64,000 bases of DNA from Hyalella azteca (lineage: Eukaryota; Arthropoda; Malacostraca; Amphipoda; Hyalellidae): the NCBI RefSeq assembly GCF_000764305.2, contig NW_025932547.1, positions 1-64,000 on the forward strand, in the 5' to 3' direction. Below the pieces are notes generated by a model. The model saw only the letters and a program-made list of their open reading frames with translations, did no database searches and was not told where the DNA came from. This document shows positions 46,355 through 57,619 of this stretch, in pieces (the stretch's first letter is position 1; each line of letters begins with the position of its first letter). Position numbers and translations under genes: made by a program.

Positions 46355-48150
46355 GGACTAAATTAGTTGACACTTCAACATGATTGACTGGCCTTGACTT
46401 CGCTGCCGGTAAAAAGGCAGTCTCTGTCGCAACCCCGAAACATTTCTGCAAAATTTCACAAAAATAATAATCCCAGCAAGCTTTATCCTCTCATATGCGC
46501 TAGTGACGAAAAATATAATTAAATAGAAATTCCGCTTAAATTTTGGAAAAATTGTGAATTTTTTAAGGACTCGACCGTCACAGATCAGAGGCATGAAATT
46601 ACGTCTGATTAGTTAAACGAATTATTCGCTGTATCTTCTTTTATTTGGAAAATATGCCGGAACTTTGAATAGCCTATACTACACCAATTAAATTAGGCCA
46701 AATAGCATGTTAAAAAGTTATGTGACTTTCTTGTGAATTTTTTATTCGAATTCAGTTATGTTAGGTAGGATAAAATTCAATTCCATCTATTTCAATGCGT
46801 TGAATTCCAAAAACAAACTTATTTGAAAAAAGTCACGATGTTGACATACATCTACTGAATTATTTCCTCATGATTAAATATCAAGTTGATTAATTATGAA
46901 TATAATTGTTTCTCCCTATGATCGCCATAGACACTTTTAGACTCGCCCTCATGTTCACCGAGGATAGCTTTCTTCAGTGATTCTGAAGGCAGTCACCTTA
47001 CGATTATGTCAAGTACAAGGCACATTTTATGAGCTTTTTCTCAATAACTTTTTGAGTTATATTTAACAACAGTACACTATTTGATCATTATTTGTGCAAC
47101 AATTATAAGTAATGGGTGATTCACGAAAACTTCCTGTTTTGTATTTTATGCCAAGCAGTCAGATGTTGTAGGATAGGAAAAGAGCGGGATATATTTCATA
47201 TTAAAGGCAAGGTTATGAAATTTTGTTTCCCACCTAGTCAGTTGCCACTATACATTGGACAAGTGAGCAGCATGCGTTTGGTGTTGGTGTGTATTTTTCT
47301 AATGCTCTTTCCATTATCGCTACTTAATGAGCATTCCGTACTCGGAATGCGCCTTATCTCTCCTTGCGAGGTTACTATCTGTGCCCTGCCCGTTCCCCCG
47401 ATTGGGCTTCGTGGGATTTTTTATGGGGTTATCTTAAATCAATTGTTTGCAATGACTGCCCATAGATAAAGGCCGTCATTTGACCGATTTCATCCTTCAA
47501 AAATAAGTGATACAAAAATGTAGGTAATGTCTTTTTCAATGAAATTTATTTTGTAATGATATCTCAACTGGTTCTGTTTTCATTGATCTTTCAATTCAGG
47601 AAATTTTCGTGAATTACCAGTATAAGTTGTTCTGTGTTGTTCCAGCATCACCTCAATAAATGTTTTCTCGGCAGAAACTGCTTGCAAGTGCAGCAGCGTG
47701 TTTCCAGTTATTTTCCTACAGCAAGACCATTATTTAAAGATAAATTGTTTTATGGTTAATGTCGCAACAAACGAAGAGGCTTTTTAAATTAATAGAAGTG
47801 GCTCACATAACTATGCTTGCTTAATGTATTGTGCCAAATAGCATAAGATTGTACCATAGAGTGCTATGCTCAGGTTGATTTTAGAGCTTCTTTTCTATTG
47901 CATATGAAGGATGGTCAGCATGGGGAGCTCCCACGTTTGAATGAGCATAGAAAGTGAGCATAGAAAGCACCTTCTGCATTCCAGCACATATTTGTGTCGC
48001 AGCAGAACGGTTGTCATGGCCACACAGCAACATGGGCTCGAGCGCCGTTGAATATAGCAAGGAAATTGGATCAAGTAATTATTTATGTAGTAGGAATTCA
48101 AGATTACTTCAACATCAAATACTTTAATCCCTTTCAATCGAAAACATTAA
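46355..48150 (+). mobile_element. R1 element (unknown class), copy 2
   Basis: Collinear with 33415-34990, but longer by insertions. The central frame 47116-47469 (hydrophobic stretch LVLVCIFLMLFPLSLL) is open here but has no counterpart in the 33 kb copy. The 33446-33925 frame is broken here. Confidence 0.6.
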
Positions 48151-48466
48151 TTTGTGTTTAAAAAACAATCAGTGAAATGTAAAAGAAAAGCCAAAACCGT
48201 TACATTAGGTTAAAAAGACAAAAATATCTGAATAAATTACCCTTCTGATGAAACAATTTAAATTTATTTTCTTATATGTACTATGTCCTTTGTAGGAAGA
48301 CGTACATTCCTACTGAAAACAACACAGTGCCTCTAAGTTTAGAACAGGCCAGCTATCACATAGTCAGCAAAATTCACGGTTTCAAGACAGAAAGTCGGTA
48401 CTATATTTTAGTCTTGAAATTTCTTTCTGGTCAGTACTATATATTTCTGGTCAGCACTATACAGTA

Positions 48467-48725
48467 CAGTGGGGAGAAATAAATATTCGTACACTTGAAA
48501 AATCGTATTTTAATGTATGTAAGTACACAAACTTAACAGGAAAAGTGATTTAAATTATGTATAGAGACGCATAGTATTCAAAAATACTATCAAAAGAAAT
48601 TAAATCTCAATGCAACAAAAAACAATGCAACATGTTCACTTTTCGGGTGAAAAAAGTATTCGTAAGTACTTACATACATTAAAATACGATTTTTCAAGTG
48701 TACGAATATTTATTTCCCCCCACTG
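48467..48725. mobile_element. Tc1/mariner-type MITE
   Basis: 259 bp, flanked by TA on both sides (48465-48466 and 48726-48727). It has 60 bp terminal inverted repeats with about one mismatch, starting CAGTGGGG. The internal ~140 bp has no coding capacity. Confidence 0.9.
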
Positions 48726-48784
48726 TATATAGTTAAGTTAGAATTATGTGACTTGACAGCAGTCACGGACTTAGTTAGACTGTA

Positions 48785-48932
48785 GGGCCCATACCTTCAA
48801 AAAAAGTTAAGAGATCGTAAGTTCATCAGCCAATCATTGACGGCCTTTCGAGCAAAATCCACCAATCATAGACAAGAAAATAGAGCGTAAGTACATACGT
48901 TTACTTAGCGAGTTTTGAAAGTATGGCCCCAG
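48785..48932. mobile_element. MITE, ~150 bp, copy 2
   Basis: The better-preserved relative of 7087-7231. Its ends 'gggcccataccttcaaaa' and 'ttttgaaagtatggcccc' are inverted copies. It lies just 60 bp after the Tc1-type MITE. Confidence 0.8.
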
Positions 48933-49799
48933 GTGACAGGCCATACACCTCATCATATATACGACACATTTTATTATTAGATCAATATATCATCAAGACA
49001 TTTCATAATCGTATCAAATCACCATAAAATTTCATTATTAGATAGAGTGCATTTTACAAACAGGTATATGTAGGTTATGTTGGGTTAGGTTAGATTGGTA
49101 AAGGATTTAAGTTCCCAATGATATAATGCGTCAATGATGAAAAGTCTTCTAAGATGAGGTGCCAGGGAACCAGGCGCGGCGAGGAAGGAGAGTCCCTGCG
49201 AGACAGCAAGATGGAGCTTCAAGAAGTGTAGTCACCAAAATTGCCGCTCGAAATTTGTATATGAGACTAAAACTGTATCAAAATCTAAACTCAGGAAGCT
49301 CACACGTTCATCTCAAATCTTACCTTTGATGATAATCTTTGATAACTCGAAAGTAATTGAAATTCGGTCACCATTTTACATTTTTTGAAATTGAAATTCG
49401 GCCTGCAAGCTGCAGGCCGACTGCCAAGTAATGACAAGATTGCCGGAAACGTGAGCCCTGTTATACGTATATTTGGTCCACACCGTTCGGCGTTCATTCG
49501 GTTTAGTTGTATCATGCAATACTTATTATAATATTTTATCGTGTTATTTTGTATATACTTGGATAATCATCGTCAGTTTATGCATCTATTTTGCGTTTTC
49601 TGACGAAATTTTACAAGAATAAGCTGCACACCCTATAGAAGTGAAACCACATAATTTTAAAAAGTGTAATTGCTAAATAATGTGAGAGAATCTATTCACA
49701 TATTCGCTCATTCCTCGTTAGAAAATACGTTCCACTTAAATGAGATCTCGATATTCATCGCAATAATAAACAATAGCACGAACAATCAATAGTGGCCAG

Positions 49800-50115
49800 A
49801 GTACGAGAGGAATGACAGAATACGAGAGGAATTACCGTGTACGGGAGGAATTACAGAGTACGAGAGGAATTACCGTGTACGGGAGGAATTACAGATACGA
49901 GAGTAATTGAATAGTACGAGAGTAATTGAATAGTACGAGAGTAATCCGTGTACGGGAGGAATTACAGAATACGAGAGGAATTACCGTGTACGGGAGGAAT
50001 TACAGAGTACGAGAGGAATTACCGTGTACGGGAGGAATTAGTACGAGAGTAATTGAATAGTACGAGAGTAATTGAATAGTACGAGAGTAATTAGAGTACG
50101 AGAGGAAGTACAGAG
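49800..50115 (+). repeat. Minisatellite with 'tacg(a/g)gaggaatta' units
   Basis: Alternating 18-20 bp units ('gtacgagaggaattacc', 'gtgtacgggaggaattaca', 'gtacgagagtaattgaata'), roughly 16 in all, organised in higher-order pairs and triplets. Confidence 0.9.
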
Positions 50116-50345
50116 CACAAGAGGAATTAAATAATGCAAGGCATTACAGAGTACGGCGGACTAATTCCTTTGAAGGAGTTATTGTCAGCCGAGTTACATG
50201 GAGAAGAATTATTACGGGTTATTAAAACAAGCGTCGAGCAAACAGGTGAGGAGCAGGCGGGCGCTGCTAGAACATTACACTAAGAGAATAGCCATTGACA
50301 GAGGTTGCCATACCAACGACTTGCCATACTATTTGTTTACATGCG

Positions 50346-50640
50346 AGTTGTCATACCATGAGTTGCCATACCATGAGTTGCCATATCATATAACTTTTTC
50401 GTCACTTCTCACGTAGCTTTCCCGTTACTTCTCACGTAGCTTGCCCCGTCACTTCTCACGTAGCTTGCCCCGTCACTTCTCACGTAGCTTTCCCCCTCAC
50501 TTCTCACGTAGCTTTCCCCCTCACTTACGTCACTTCTCACGTAGCTTTCCCCGTCACTTCTCACGTAGCTTTCCCCGTCACTTCTCACGTAGCTTTCCCC
50601 GTCACTTCTCACGTTGCTATCCCCGTCACTTTTCACATAT
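50346..50640 (+). repeat. Minisatellite of 24 bp 'cttctcacgtagctttccccgtca' type
   Basis: A short 15 bp repeat (50346-50392, 'gagttgccataccat') precedes about ten copies of a 23-24 bp unit. Minus-strand translation gives repeated GESYVRSD octapeptides, but the array has no gene context. Confidence 0.9.
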
Positions 50641-50689
50641 TTTCTCAGGTATAAAACTCAAGACTAACAAGAACTTTAGTTTGTCTCAT

Positions 50690-51040
50690 GTCTGAGCTCA
50701 GCACGCACTTCCGTGAGGCACGGGCTGTGTTTGGACGGCCAACCGTTGGCGCTTCACTGGCCACCTCAGGTCCGCCCGTGATTCCATGTTACAAACAGGG
50801 CGTGCTAACGACTTTGGTCGTTAGAGTTGTTGAAAAAACTTCAGTTGGAAAAGTTGTTGAATTAATTTCAGTTGCCAATCTATAACATACATTCAACTTT
50901 GACAATTACTTCGTTAATTTCTTACTTGCGTGTCATGTGCGCTATGCGAGCAGCATAGAGCAATACCACTCTTTATTCGACAACGTCTGTCCAATAGGAA
51001 CAATCCACAGTGGCGCGATATTGCCCGCTGAGGTGGGCGT
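50690..51040. other. R3-related motif between minisatellites
   Basis: 50725-50785 contains 'ggccaaccgttggcgc' and 'cactggccacct', resembling the R3 hairpin core. Flanking words ('tttggacggcca', 'ctcaggtccgc.cgtga') match 37335-37378. No gene recognised. Confidence 0.4.
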
Positions 51041-51044
51041 TGCC

Positions 51045-51405
51045 TGCTGGGACCTGTGGTGCGATAGCTTCGCTGTAGTGGGTGTTGCTTGTTGGGACTA
51101 GTGGTGCGATAGTCCCCGTTGTAGTGGGTGTTGCTTGTTGGGACTAGTGCTGCGATAGCTTCGCTGTAGTGGGTGTTGCTTATTGGGACTAGTGGTGCGA
51201 TAGTCCCCGTTGTAGTGGGTGTTGCTTGTTGGGACTAGTGGTGCGNGGTGTTGCTTGTTGGGACTAGTGGTGCGATAGCTTCGCTGTAGTGGGGTTGCTT
51301 GTTGGGACTAGTGGTGCGATAGCTTCGCTGTAGTAGGTGTTGCTTGTTGGGACTAGTGGTGCGATAGCTTCGCTATAGTGGGTGTTGCTTGTGGGGATTA
51401 GGTTG
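51045..51405 (+). repeat. 45 bp minisatellite, ~8 units, with one ambiguous base
   Basis: The unit contains 'tgcgatagcttcgctgtag' and 'gggtgttgcttgttggga'. Position 51246 is N, and the unit around it is shortened, which suggests an assembly collapse or gap here. Confidence 0.95.
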
Positions 51406-51579
51406 TTTAGGGCACCATCTATTCAGGAGCTGGTTGCTGCATGCAGGCCTCGACGAATAATCTATAGAAAATAATCGTGATAATGCCTAGGTGCGGACAA
51501 ACACGTGTTAATAAGACGAGTTTTCCAACAGGAGTTTTGAAAATATTGTCGTTGGAATTGAAACATTTTTACTCATTTT

Positions 51580-51995
51580 TAAGGAGACCGGTTCAGTGAA
51601 AAATCGGAAATTGTGGCTTCTCCGTTTTCTTGGCTCATTTCATAGCTGCAGAAAAGGCGCGTCTAACGCAGCAATTCGCATATACGTGCGTGCTCTATTT
51701 TGCGTAAACCAATTTTAATCGGAATGAAAATCGGAAATCGGGGCTTTAGAGCCGCTAAATATTCTCGATACAAATCGAATGAAGTGTGTCTCGAGATTGT
51801 AGCTGTGATTTGCATTAGTTGTTAACTTTTTAAGGAACCCCTTTTTTGCCGTTTTCTATTGATTTCACGTTTTCTTACATTAAAAAAAATAATTGAGCAA
51901 ATTGTTCTTTAATTTACTTCTTGCGCATGAGTGTGAAATTCCAGAAAGCTCGGTTAATAAATGTAGAAGTTTTTCCAGGACCGAACCGGTCCTAT
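51580..51995. mobile_element. TIR element upstream of gene D
   Basis: The left end 'aaggagaccggttc' faces a right end that reads 'aagataggaccggttc' on the minus strand, each next to TA. Internally it shares 'ttttttgccgttttcta' and 'atttcacgttttctt' with 55750-55800, so it is a relative of the element at 55040-55920. Confidence 0.55.
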
Positions 51996-52571
51996 CTTAG
52001 GCAGCTGTTATGTATGCGGCATACAAAAGCAGAATAAATTAGTTGGAGCCGTTACAGAGGGTGGGTATTAACTTGTTGTCAGAAGGGCATACTCCGTGTA
52101 TGTCGTGTTTGCATAGGTTTTTGGATTTGTAAATTTCATTTTTTCTGGAAGTTTGGTTGGAACGTCATGACATTTACGACTTTCGTAACATAACCTCAAT
52201 GTTTTTACAGAGGAAGATCGATGCACAAAAAATCGATTTGCATCCGAAATAACCCCTCGAGCCAAAAAATTGTCAACGCAACGTTAACGGAAAAAATGTT
52301 TTCACATTATTACGAGTAGTCCAGGGCTGGTCAAGGCTTAGGGGTCCGAAGTCTGCTGTATTGTTGAGATAGGAGAGTCTATTGTCACCGAGTTATCCTT
52401 AGTCTGCTTCGCCACCCTATCCGAAACAGCTTTTGGTCAAAATCTCCTTTCAAACTTTATAGGGTCTTGAAAGTTCTATGAATGGTTTCTTCAATTTACT
52501 CGAAGCCTTTATTACAACATCATTTTAGGAACTTAAAATTTTCAGTCGGTTGACATTGGTTAAAATTTCAG

Positions 52572-52973
52572 TGTTCATTTAACCTTTGCGAAGGGACTCC
52601 TGTAGTAAGGAAATTTTAAGTGAACTTTGTAAACTTAGGATGATGATGATAATGCTGCTGGCGCTCGCCATTCTGGCAGTGCCTCGTAAAACTCAAGGCG
52701 ACTCTCGATCGTACTTTTCGATCCCTGTACCCATTGAAAAAATTCTAGAAATTGGCGTGGCGTCGCAGAACTTCTCGGGTGAGAACGGATTCCACTGCAT
52801 GCTCCGGGCGACACGCAGCGGTATTCCCTACCCAACTCTGTGCGTGCACAACACCAGCGGGCAGTGCCTGCTGCTGAACTCGACGTACCCGGCCTGGTTC
52901 AACCGAACTTATAAGAGTTCCAGTGACTACAAATGCTACATTCGCGAAGGATATTCTCATTTCGATACTATGG
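52572..52973 (+). CDS. Gene D exon 1: 5' UTR tail, signal peptide, N-terminal module
   Basis: The acceptor aaatttcag ends at 52571 and the UTR is 68 nt. The module keeps all four cysteines (FHC, LCV, QCL, YKC) and the NFS, NST and NRT sequons, and gains a fourth site (NTS in HNTSGQC). Confidence 0.8.
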
Positions 52974-55900
52974 GTAAGTTGAATAAATTAAGAATTTGAG
53001 AGCCAAATTAATTTATTATATTCTCAATGAAAACCTCTTTGAGCTCCATCATAAGTTCAAATATTCCAGCGAACACAAGTACAATCAGCAGAGAAAATCA
53101 AAATTTTGACGAAAGGTACTAAAACCAATGTAAAAAAGACAGCGAATACGAAAATCCATGGACATGCAATTATACAAGTGAATAAGATTTGCATAAAAGC
53201 ATTGTTTATGTCAAGGTTTCCTTCATATATGCAAGAATTGAAAAATCCTAAAGTCCGGAACAAAAGAATTAGGACGCAGTCATTCAAATAGCTCAGCGAC
53301 ACAATTGGGGCTCAGCCGTAGGCCAAAAATTGGAATTTTAAATAACCCCTGGAGCCAACGCCTAGCCTCAGCTTGCAATAACTTTACTCCGCCACATAAC
53401 TAGAAGCCTCAGAATTCACTGGAACTCGATCCACAAAACAGACCAGAGACACACTGTCCATAGATAATAGTGCCGTAAGTCTTCAGCAATACCTAAACAT
53501 GCTCGCTCCTAAGATGGCAGTTATGCATCAGACCTTGCGTAATCCGGCCTATCTTCTTTTGGCCTAGACTCTTTCTGCCCCAACTCTTGCAGCCAAAGAC
53601 TGTCTCTACCTGCTCTCATGAACCACCTCTCTAACTTCCTGCAGCCAGTGATCGAGGTTAGGTTAGGTCCTTTTTATTTTGTCTTTCAGTAGTGAAAATT
53701 TTCATTGTGTGTACTGTGTAGGTTAGGTCATAAGTGGTTAGGCCTAAAGAGTTTGGACCAGATGCAGTATGACCATATACTTAACTTGGCATGCTTAAGT
53801 TGTGGTTGTGGACCTCCGGCGTTATGGTTTTAACCCGTTGACTTCATAGGTTGTTACGCCCTCTAGCAAGCTTATTCATGGAATGGAATATAATTTAAAT
53901 GTGAAGTTGTGCAAAACTTGCCTCCGGCATACGCCCCCCAAACCATCACGCCCCCTGTTCATCGTAAAAGCGCAATACAGAGACAGAATGGTTGGCAAAT
54001 GGCAGATTGGAACGGAAACTCCTATCGCAATTTTGATAGTCAGGATGTAGAAGTTACATGGCTTCATTTTGGCGTACACTGATGCGCCCCAAACTTATTT
54101 AGCTCATGCTCATTCTGTTTTAAATTGGTCTTCAAACCTTAGAATTTGTTCCGCCCTTCATAACATGCACTAAAATTTGAATTCATTCGTTATTTATTTC
54201 ATCCGAATGTGAATGCATAGAACCCTTAGTTTAGTAAAATAAAATTTCTCGTCGAAAAATATTACGAATCTATTGTAGATGTTGATGGTAAGAAAACTTT
54301 TTAATTTGTCTTACTTCAATATTTCGTTTCGTTTGAAAGTATCTCCAGTGAGTTGAAGATATTATTTCTGACGTATTTTGCGAATGTTAACTTTCATGTT
54401 TTACAGGTGAAAAATGTCAATCGGTTCTTTCCTTAGATATCGGAATGCGCCTGCCCGGAGCAGTGTTCCCATGTTTATTAATACAGTTGTGCGCGTTGCA
54501 CATAAGCGCACGTCGGAATGACGTCCCGTAACATCTACTTTCTACATCTATGAACTGAGGGCTGAAACTTTCTTTCAAACATGCTACTTTTAAGCCTTTT
54601 CACTCAGCTGTGTGCTTTCACGCTGAAATAGTCTCACTAGCAGTCTTTTAATGTTTCGTGTTATTCCTGTCTCATTCAATTTTTTTTGTCCGGCTAGCTC
54701 TTTTAGTCAATCAGATTTATGGTATTCTTATCTTTTTTTATCATCTTGCTCGCCACCAATAGTCCCATCCACGGCCCCACCTTGCCCGGCCACCTTCGAC
54801 TGGGTTGCGGACGTCGGTTGTGTGCATGTGGTTGAGACCGCAGTGACGTACGACGTCGCTCAGAACTCGTGCCCTGGAGACTCCCAGCTCGTCACTCTCT
54901 ACGCCGACAATTTCTTCAAGCTCGCTAACTACATCAGACAAAATTCGTATCTGCCATGTAAGGGATAATCTTCTATAATAATATGCCATTAAACAACTAA
55001 GAAACGTAAAAGGAAGTTGTTTTGCTACACGTGCAATTAAGGGGAGCGTCTGGGATAAAATTTTGATTTTTGGCTTTTCCGGTTTTTAGTCTCATCATAA
55101 AGCTGACATTCTGCTCTTTCCAACTGTACCAAAATCATCTCTGTACGTTGATTTATGCGTTCACGACAGCTTGCAAAAGGGGGGGGGGGTCGGGGGAGTT
55201 CTTTCACATTTTAGGTGGGCGATAATTCCCGGTAGCATGCATAAATAGCTAGTCCACATACGATGTGCTTCAGTAACTCGCCTGCAGTTGTACGGGAGGG
55301 GTTGCGTGTCGTCGCTCCCACCATCCTTGACTGGAATCAAGCTGCAGTAACGTTTAATTTTGTATCCTTGCTACATTGAGTGTCTATTCCGATGCGCGCG
55401 GGACTTAGTCGCGCTCTCCTGAACATTCACACCTATTGTCACTGCAAACCTATCTACTCATAGAGTTTTGAAGTTACAGCAATGAGACAAATACCATTCG
55501 ATTTGAAAAGAAAAGATCTACAAACTGATAGTGGGCTTTTTCCAAGTTCGCTATAGTTCGGAATTTATTTTGCAAAAAGCGGGGGAAAATGGAGGTAAAA
55601 TCGACTAAATTTCGGACAAATGTTCCCACACCCACAAAAATGAGAAATTCGAAAAACCCCACCATTACTTAGTAGATATGGTCTTTACGCATCGAATGAT
55701 ATGTGTTTCGATGTTGTAGCTTAAAAATCCTAGGAGGAGACAGGTTTTCTAAAGTACCTCTTTTTTGCCGTTTTCTAAGAATTTCACGTTTTCTTTCAAT
55801 TTTTTCGAAATATTGACTTGAACAAAACCTGCGTTATTTTAGGGTTTACACATGTGTACCAAATTTCAAATCGATCCGTCCGTAAATAACCGAGATAAAA

Positions 55901-56486
55901 TTTACCCCAGACGCTCCCCTTATTTAAGCTCAATTGTTTTCATTACTCGGGACTGAAATATTTCTTCACGTTTCCACTAAACTGAATTCGAATGAATACT
56001 AGTTGAAAGTTTAGTACTTGGAAAGTACGTATAGTCGTAAGTCTAGTATCTAAATAAGTACGTCTAGTCGAGGACTAGTTCTCTATGAAATGCTTATGGA
56101 ATATAGTAGCTTTTCCATTTTGAGCATTCAATAGCACTCGTAGAAAACTTTCTGTGCATTGAACTGTAGAATCCTTTCCATGCATGCAATTCTTAAACCC
56201 TTTCAAGCACCCAATTGTAGTACTCTTCTTATGATCTAATTCTTTCATGCTAGCTAAGCGAACCGACAATGTGTACTACCACGTGGGGGTTCACCGCTAC
56301 AACTTCAGATGGATTTGGCGCACCGGCCAAGTCATGTTCGGCCAGAAAGGCTCGGAAGTGTGGTCATCAGGCGACCCCGGGGACAACTCGAACTGTGCAG
56401 TCATTATCATGTCTACGTGGATCAAGATTAGCCTGGTAGACGTGGGGTGTTCCTCTACTGGATGGTACGTGTGTGCACTGCAGTGA
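52640..56486 (+). CDS. Lectin gene D: secreted N-terminal module + C-type lectin-like domain
   Basis: Exons 52640-52973, 54763-54957 and 56254-56486, 253 residues. The start is the first of three ATGs (MMMIMLLALAIL), one codon longer than A, B and C. The architecture is the same as copies A and B: signal peptide, four-cysteine N-terminal module, six-cysteine CTLD. Donors are GTAAGT and GTAAGG; acceptors are accaatag and catgctag; introns are phase 1. Gene D is the most diverged copy (FSIPVPIEKILEIGVASQNF in exon 1). Intron 2 is 1.3 kb because of an 881 bp transposon. The joined frame is intact, so the gene is probably functional. Confidence 0.85.
53330..53890 (+). repeat. Intron-1 repeat family, copy D
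   Basis: Single sense copy ('gagccaacgcctagcctcag'). Its end (53858-53930) matches 6390-6470 beside the gypsy relic in gene A. Confidence 0.65.
54763..54957 (+). CDS. Gene D exon 2: N-terminal half of the CTLD
   Basis: 195 nt, phase 1-1. Encodes PSTAPPCPATFDWVADVG, CVHVVETAVTYDVAQNSC and SQLVTLYADNFFKL. Confidence 0.85.
55040..55920. mobile_element. 881 bp TIR element in gene D intron 2
   Basis: Ends 'aggggagcgtctggg' and its inverse, flanked by TA on both sides (55038-55039 and 55921-55922). The similarity between the ends extends about 20 bp further. No transposase frame is visible, so it is non-autonomous. The TA target points to a Tc1/mariner-like or similar superfamily. A run of ten G lies at 55181-55190. 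Confidence 0.75.
56254..56486 (+). CDS. Gene D exon 3: C-terminal half of the CTLD
   Basis: Begins SKRTDNVYYHVGVHRYN. The loop reads WSSGDPGDNSNC, so the DPN of A and B is DPG, losing the Asn of the presumed sugar-binding triplet. SLVDVGCSSTGWYVC follows, and TGA at 56484-56486 ends it. Confidence 0.85.
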
Positions 56487-56724
56487 TGACGCGCACAGTG
56501 GTCAGGTACATTGGGCTAGCAATGCGTTGTACCTAAGAAGGTATCAGCTGATTCGGTGCTGCAGTACAACAGCAGGTACAATAAATCGTTAACGAGAGCA
56601 GTAGCAGCACCCAAATGGTGCATATAATAATGCTCCTGTAGTTAGAACAATTGTACAGTAATTTCGGGAACGACTCGGATAACGATATTGTTGTACTGGT
56701 AGGCACGACACTGCAACCGCAATA

Positions 56725-56761
56725 CTGCACTGTTGTGACTGCAGTAGTCACAACAGTGCAG
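56725..56761. repeat. Palindrome after gene D
   Basis: 'ctgcactgttgtgact' and its exact inverse are separated by 5 nt. The corresponding flank after A and B has no such palindrome. Confidence 0.85.
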
Positions 56762-56779
56762 TGAAAGATGGCATTGCTA

Positions 56780-57610
56780 AATAAAGAGGGAAAAAAATAA
56801 ACAGTTTCAACGTGTAGAGTACAAAATTTTCTTTCGAAAAAATTGAACCACGGTATAAAAAATATCTTTCGCGGCATGGAGATCAGAAATTATATGATAT
56901 AATATGGGCAAAACTCTTGAGGCGATGAGATTGTTCTGAGTATAAAGAGATTTCTGCCGTACTACATCAGTCATTGCCGCTGCAGGAGGACAAAGCCAGG
57001 CCTGGTCCAATATATGTGGCAGTAATGCCTGATACAACGGTGCTCTAACGACAGGTGCACTGTTACATTAACTGCAGATAAGAGTAGTAGTAATGTCGGG
57101 TAACATGATGCAGCAGATGAAGATGCAATTGTACTGTCATGGCAGATTCCGCAGAGCAAGACCAAAACATACAGTGATGTCGATTACGTTGAAGCGGTAA
57201 CTTGTAAGGCAGATTACGAATATCGTATGAAAGGTTCTATGTTTTACGTTACGAGCATGATGGTAGGAGAAACTCAGCGAGATAGATAACGTATCCAGTT
57301 AAAAATAAAGAATACTGACAAATGGAAATTGACAGTAACGGAAATTATCGAGAAACAGGAAGTTCTGGTAACGAGTGAAGGAAATGACATAGTGGTGCTG
57401 AAATAACACGTACTATGAGACTGAGAGATGGATAACAATGTCAGATATAAGGTGGGGGAATGTCAGATACAGTGAATTTGTTAGCTCATGGCTTCTTGGT
57501 TCAATAAATTATATCATTTTCTTTGAAGTATTAATTGCAGGGAGGCAATAGATGAAGGTAGGATTCATGGAACTACTAGGATTCTTCCTGACTTAAATCG
57601 ACACCACGTG
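56780..57610. other. 3' flank of gene D, no gene recognised
   Basis: Loosely similar to 31640-32110 after gene B. The minus-strand frames 56533-56877 and 56807-57037 show no domain and are not supported. Confidence 0.4.
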
Positions 57611-57619
57611 CACAATTAC

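Noticed and set aside
49080..49100. Short TTAGG-type run as a telomere
   Set aside because: Only two to three imperfect units; interstitial and not an array.
50409..50636. Frame with GESYVRSD octapeptide repeats (and an FSRSFPRH frame on the other strand)
   Set aside because: Product of a 24 bp minisatellite; both strands are open by composition.
52586..52639. Upstream extension of gene D exon 1 (RRDSCSKEILSELCKL)
   Set aside because: No ATG start, not conserved in A, B or C, and it lies in the conserved 5' UTR interval.
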